Of a DNA stretch of 24,773 nt, positions 21,649 to 24,773 are shown piece by piece. This DNA is from an uncultured Clostridium sp. (GTDB taxonomy: Bacteria; Bacillota; Clostridia; TANB77; CAG-508). The stretch covers positions 1 to 24,773 of the forward strand of contig USDL01000019.1 in assembly GCA_900553365.1 (NCBI GenBank), written 5' to 3'. Under the pieces are notes generated by a model. That model made no database searches. It had not been told where the DNA came from and saw only the letters and a list, made by a program, of their open reading frames with translations. The position numbers and the translations under genes are program-made. Numbering within the stretch: position 1 is the stretch's first letter; each line of letters begins with the position of its first letter.

Positions 21649-23358
21649 TTACATTTTATCAGGCATCTCCATACCAAGTAATGTTACGCCTGTTTTAAGC
21701 ACAGTTCCTACGCAGTATGTTAGAGCTAATCTTGCATCTTGGAGTGCTTTGTCTTCTGTTATTATTTTATGTTCATTGTAAAATGTACTGAAGTTTTGTG
21801 CTACATCTATTAAGTATCTTGCTACAACTGATGGTTCATTTTTGTCTGCTGCATTTTGAACTACTTCATTAAAGTTGTACAATAATTTTACTGTTTCTAT
21901 TGCTTCTTTTTCCTTTAACACACTAAAGTTTATATTCTCTATTTGTGGAATATATCCTGCTTTTTCAATTAAACTTCTCGTACGTACATAAATATATTGA
22001 ATGTATGGTCCTGTTTCTCCTTGGAAGTTTAGTAACATATCCCAATCAAATATCTCGTCTTTTATTCTACTATTTGATAAATCGTTAAAGATTATTGCTC
22101 CTACACCAACTTTTCTTGCAACTTCTTCTTTGTTTTCTAGATTTGGATTTTTCTCATCTATTATTTTTTCTACTTTTTGAATTGCTTCTTTTAATATATC
22201 CTCTAAGAATACTGAGTTTCCTTTTCTTGAGCCTATTTTTTCTCCTGTTTTATCTACAACTAACCCAAATGGTACATGCTCACATTTTGCTGCATATTCT
22301 GGGTAACCCATTAGTTCTAGCACTTTGAAAACTTGTTTAAAGTGTAGTCTTTGCTCGTTTCCTACAACATATATTGCTTTATCAAAATTGTATGTATTTA
22401 TTCTGTCTTTTAGAGATGCTAAATCTCTTGTTGCATATATTGTTGTTCCTGCTGATGTAATTATTATGCATGGTGGCATATCATATTCTGCTAAATCTAC
22501 TACTTGTGCTCCCTCTGATTCTTTTAGTAAGCCTTTATTTCTTAACTCTTCAACTATTGGTTCCATTTTATCATTATAATATGATTCGCCATTATATGAA
22601 TCGAATTTTGAGTTTAATAAATTGTATGTTTTCTGGTAGTTTTCTAGGCTTATTTTTCTTATCCATTTCCAAGTTTTTACTTCTTTTTCAGCTCCATCTT
22701 CTAGTCTTTTGAAATACTCTCTTGCCTTTTCTGTTAATTCAGGGTTTTCTTTTTCTTCTTGGCAAAATCTTACATATATTTTTAGTATGGCTTGAATTTC
22801 ACTTTTTGAAAAATCGTACTCATCTTTCCACATGTCATATCCAGCCATTACCTTACCAAATTGTAAGCCCCAGTCTCCTAAATAGTTAATTCCTACACTG
22901 TTGTATCCTAAAAAGTTATATATTTTATATAAAGCTCCTCCTATTACTGTTGAACGTAAGTGTCCAATATGGAATGGTTTTGCAATGTTTGGTGCAGAAT
23001 AATCTATTACTACATTTTTATTTTGTCCAATATCGCTAGAACCATATTTTTCTTTTTTATCTGCAACTTCTTTTAAGACATTTTCTATTAATGTTTCTTT
23101 ATTAATATATATGTTTAAGTACCCACCAACTATTTCTATTTTTTCTATGATTTTTTCATCTATTTTTATGTTTTCTTTTATTTCGTTTGCAATCACAGGT
23201 GGTGCTTTTCGTAGTGATTTTGCTAGTTTAAAGCATGGAAATGCAAAGTCTCCTAAGTCACTATTTGGCGGAATTTCAATATATGTTGCTAATTCTTTTT
23301 CATCCAAATTTGTTACAGAAGCTATTTCTTTTGCTATTTTTTCTTTAAAATTAATCAT
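21649..23358 (-). CDS. argS: Arginyl-tRNA synthetase
   Basis: Charges tRNA-Arg. 569 residues. It has the N-terminal Add-1 domain (~1-95), then class I motif APNIAKPFHIGHLRSTVIG (HIGH at 130-133), the conserved GDWGLQFG, the KMSKS-equivalent KIGSRKGNSVFL, and the all-helical DALR anticodon-binding domain ending in LLGMEMPDKM. The usual MSSRKG reads IGSRKG here. AAAGGA is nine bases before the ATG. It starts 22 bases past the pfkA stop codon with no T-box or promoter between, so it is probably expressed with pfkA. Confidence 0.97.
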   Translation of the reverse strand: MINFKEKIAKEIASVTNLDEKELATYIEIPPNSDLGDFAFPCFKLAKSLRKAPPVIANEIKENIKIDEKIIEKIEIVGGYLNIYINKETLIENVLKEVADKKEKYGSSDIGQNKNVVIDYSAPNIAKPFHIGHLRSTVIGGALYKIYNFLGYNSVGINYLGDWGLQFGKVMAGYDMWKDEYDFSKSEIQAILKIYVRFCQEEKENPELTEKAREYFKRLEDGAEKEVKTWKWIRKISLENYQKTYNLLNSKFDSYNGESYYNDKMEPIVEELRNKGLLKESEGAQVVDLAEYDMPPCIIITSAGTTIYATRDLASLKDRINTYNFDKAIYVVGNEQRLHFKQVFKVLELMGYPEYAAKCEHVPFGLVVDKTGEKIGSRKGNSVFLEDILKEAIQKVEKIIDEKNPNLENKEEVARKVGVGAIIFNDLSNSRIKDEIFDWDMLLNFQGETGPYIQYIYVRTRSLIEKAGYIPQIENINFSVLKEKEAIETVKLLYNFNEVVQNAADKNEPSVVARYLIDVAQNFSTFYNEHKIITEDKALQDARLALTYCVGTVLKTGVTLLGMEMPDKM

Positions 23359-23380
23359 TTTTTATTTTCCTTTCTTATAC

Positions 23381-24517
23381 TTAGTCTCCTAAACATATTC
23401 CCAAGTTTCGTGCAACTTTTATTAAATCGTCATCCATTTTTATTGTTTTAATATTTGTATTTTCTGTTCCTCCTGAACGTGCTCCTATTTCTTTGTTGTT
23501 TCCAACAACTTCTTCTAATGGAACAGATCCAAGTTTTCCTCCTTTTAGTGTTACTAATACATTGAATTTACCTTCTAGAGCTAATTCCATTGCTTTATAT
23601 CCATATTTAGTTGATAAAACTCTGTCAAATGCTGTTGGAGTTCCTCCTCTTTGTACATATCCAAGTGTTGTATTTCTTGATACCATTCCTGTTAATTTTT
23701 CTATATCTTCTGCAAGCTTATCTCCTATACCTCCTAAACGTACATTGTCTAAGCCTTTGCCATCATCTAATGTTTTCTTTACTACCATGGTTCCATCTTT
23801 TGGCTTTGCACCTTCTGAAACTACAACTATGCTGAATTTTTTACCTTCTGCTTTTCTTTCATTTATTTTGTTAATAACACTATTTATGTCATAAGGTATT
23901 TCAGGAATTAATGCAACATCTGCACCTCCTGCTACTGCTGATTCTAGTGCTATCCATCCAGCATAACGTCCCATTACTTCTAATACCATTACTCTATGAT
24001 GTGATTCTGCTGTTGAGTGTAATCTATCTAATGCTTCTGTTGCAACAGATACAGCCGTATTATATCCAAATGTTATTTCACAATGTGCTACATCATTGTC
24101 TATTGTTTTTGGCACACCAATTATATTAAGTCCTTTTACTGAAAAGTCTCTTGCTGACTTTTGTGTTCCATCTCCACCTAATGTAAAAATACAGTCAAAG
24201 CCTGCTTTTCTTACGTTTTCTATACATATATCTGATACATCTTTATATACAGTCTGTCCATTCTCTTCTACTTTTAAATTAAATAAATTTGTGCTATTTG
24301 ATGCACCTATTATTGTGCCTCCTCTGTGTAATAAACCTGAAGCACTTCCATTTGATTCTAGCTTAATGTATTTATTTTCATATAGTCCTTTATATCCTTC
24401 TATATATCCATAACATTCTACACCGTTTGTTTCTGCTGTTTTTACAATTGCTCTAATAACAGCATTTAATCCTGGACAATCTCCACCATTTGTAATAATT
24501 GCAACTTTTTTTACCAT
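23381..24517 (-). CDS. pfkA: 6-phosphofructokinase (mixed-signature type)
   Basis: Phosphorylates fructose 6-phosphate in glycolysis. About 378 residues, longer than the ~320 of classical PfkA. It starts MVKKVAIITNGGDCPGLNAV; an upstream in-frame GTG (24526) overlaps the AAGGAG site, so ATG 24517 is preferred. The phosphate-donor motif is GGDGT (114-118), with Gly as in ATP enzymes rather than the Asp of pyrophosphate enzymes. The substrate loop is PKTIDND (136-142), with Lys as in pyrophosphate-type and group III enzymes. MGRYAGWIAL and GYVQRGGTPTAFDR are conserved. The G-plus-K pair suggests an ATP-using group III PFK, but the donor is not proven. First gene of a probable pfkA-argS-upp operon. 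Confidence 0.95.
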   Translation of the reverse strand: MVKKVAIITNGGDCPGLNAVIRAIVKTAETNGVECYGYIEGYKGLYENKYIKLESNGSASGLLHRGGTIIGASNSTNLFNLKVEENGQTVYKDVSDICIENVRKAGFDCIFTLGGDGTQKSARDFSVKGLNIIGVPKTIDNDVAHCEITFGYNTAVSVATEALDRLHSTAESHHRVMVLEVMGRYAGWIALESAVAGGADVALIPEIPYDINSVINKINERKAEGKKFSIVVVSEGAKPKDGTMVVKKTLDDGKGLDNVRLGGIGDKLAEDIEKLTGMVSRNTTLGYVQRGGTPTAFDRVLSTKYGYKAMELALEGKFNVLVTLKGGKLGSVPLEEVVGNNKEIGARSGGTENTNIKTIKMDDDLIKVARNLGICLGD

Positions 24518-24526
24518 TAAAATCAC

Positions 24527-24688
24527 TCCTTAAAAAATGTTATAATTCTCTTATATTATTTGACTTTTCCCAGATAATACTCATAATTTCTCGAATAATT
24601 ATATAATAAAGTTTCTTTGTTTGCAATAGTTTTTAAAAGAAAAAGGTACCATATATGAAAGAAATGTGATAACATTTACGCACGCAAC
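24527..24688. other. Non-coding region upstream of pfkA
   Basis: AT-rich, no open frame seen. It must contain the pfkA promoter. Candidate -10 elements (AATATAAG, TATTAT) are present on the minus strand but none has a clear -35 at the right distance. Confidence 0.4.
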
Positions 24689-24709
24689 AAAAAAAGCGCC
24701 TATTGGCGC
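24689..24709 (-). terminator. Intrinsic terminator of a gene lying beyond the window
   Basis: On the minus strand GCGCC-AATA-GGCGC is followed by seven T residues: a compact GC-rich hairpin ending transcription that enters from the right, upstream of pfkA. Confidence 0.75.
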
Positions 24710-24715
24710 CACACT

Positions 24716-24772
24716 AGTGGCGGAAAATTTTTAAAAGCCCTTCCTGGGTCTTTTAAAAATTTTCCGCTCACT
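24716..24772. repeat. Long near-perfect inverted repeat at the window end
   Basis: GCGGAAAATTTTTAAAAG (24720-24737) and CTTTTAAAAATTTTCCGC (24750-24767) are exact 18-bp complements. The centre adds CCC/GGG around TTCCT, and AGTG/CACT extends the outer ends with one bulged base. There is no T-tail outside the stem, so it is not a simple terminator. It may be a palindromic repeat element or lie at a sequence-assembly boundary. Confidence 0.8.
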
Positions 24773-24773
24773 T

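Noticed and set aside
24518..24526. GTG at 24526 as pfkA start
   Set aside because: The GTG is part of the AAGGAG-TG ribosome site; ATG at 24517 has correct spacing and fits the family N-terminus.
1..24773. CRISPR arrays, insertion sequences, prophage or transposase genes
   Set aside because: No regularly spaced repeats and no transposase, integrase or phage structural motifs were seen on either strand.

Overview
The window is strongly AT-rich. Its genes are dense and have AGGAGG-type ribosome binding sites. It carries a T-box leader, an ssrA tmRNA, a type III glutamine synthetase, an FtsK/SpoIIIE translocase and a Clostridia-style set of housekeeping genes. This points to a low-GC Firmicute, most likely an uncultured or anaerobic member of the Clostridia. 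Almost everything is on the minus strand, so transcription mostly runs from high to low coordinates.

Layout. 1-650 holds a truncated sugar-epimerase-type gene and two broken gene remnants. 647-2360 is pyrG with its own promoter and a terminator-like hairpin in the leader. 2404-5080 holds a DUF368 membrane protein and an AMP-forming acyl-CoA synthetase. The synthetase diverges from a membrane-anchored XRE regulator (5243-5839) whose promoter is studded with inverted TCTAC/GTAGA half-sites. 5876-10406 holds a ZIP metal transporter, glnN, and tyrS with a tyrosine T-box. 10433-10797 is a short plus-strand stretch with a 50-residue protein gene and a tRNA-Met. 10801-14577 is one very large gene (HRDC + SF1 helicase + PD-(D/E)XK nuclease-like end). 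It resembles single-gene anti-phage proteins and sits exactly between the 3' ends of tRNA-Met and tmRNA. 14911-15267 is ssrA. 15358-17289 holds a small hypothetical gene with an unusual repeat-rich upstream region and mtaB with a disturbed 5' end. 17350-20711 is ftsK, a coiled-coil protein gene and rsmD. 20952-24517 is a probable pfkA-argS-upp operon. The window ends in a long, perfect inverted repeat.

Most genes are ordinary core metabolism: CTP synthesis, uracil salvage, glycolysis, nitrogen assimilation, tRNA charging, tRNA/rRNA modification and chromosome segregation. The most unusual signal is at mtaB. The conserved N-terminus (KTVALFTL / GCKVNQYE) is split by one extra base at a TTG-CGG junction. 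Just upstream lies a second short open frame, with its own ribosome binding site, that starts with the same peptide and carries the same TTG-CGG junction. I found no other in-frame CGG codon in the genes of this window. This could be a programmed +1 frameshift or leader-peptide arrangement exploiting a rare or unassigned codon, or a decayed duplication. The second point of interest is the HRDC-helicase-nuclease gene in its tRNA/tmRNA-flanked slot. All statements were read by eye from the sequence; no searches were run.
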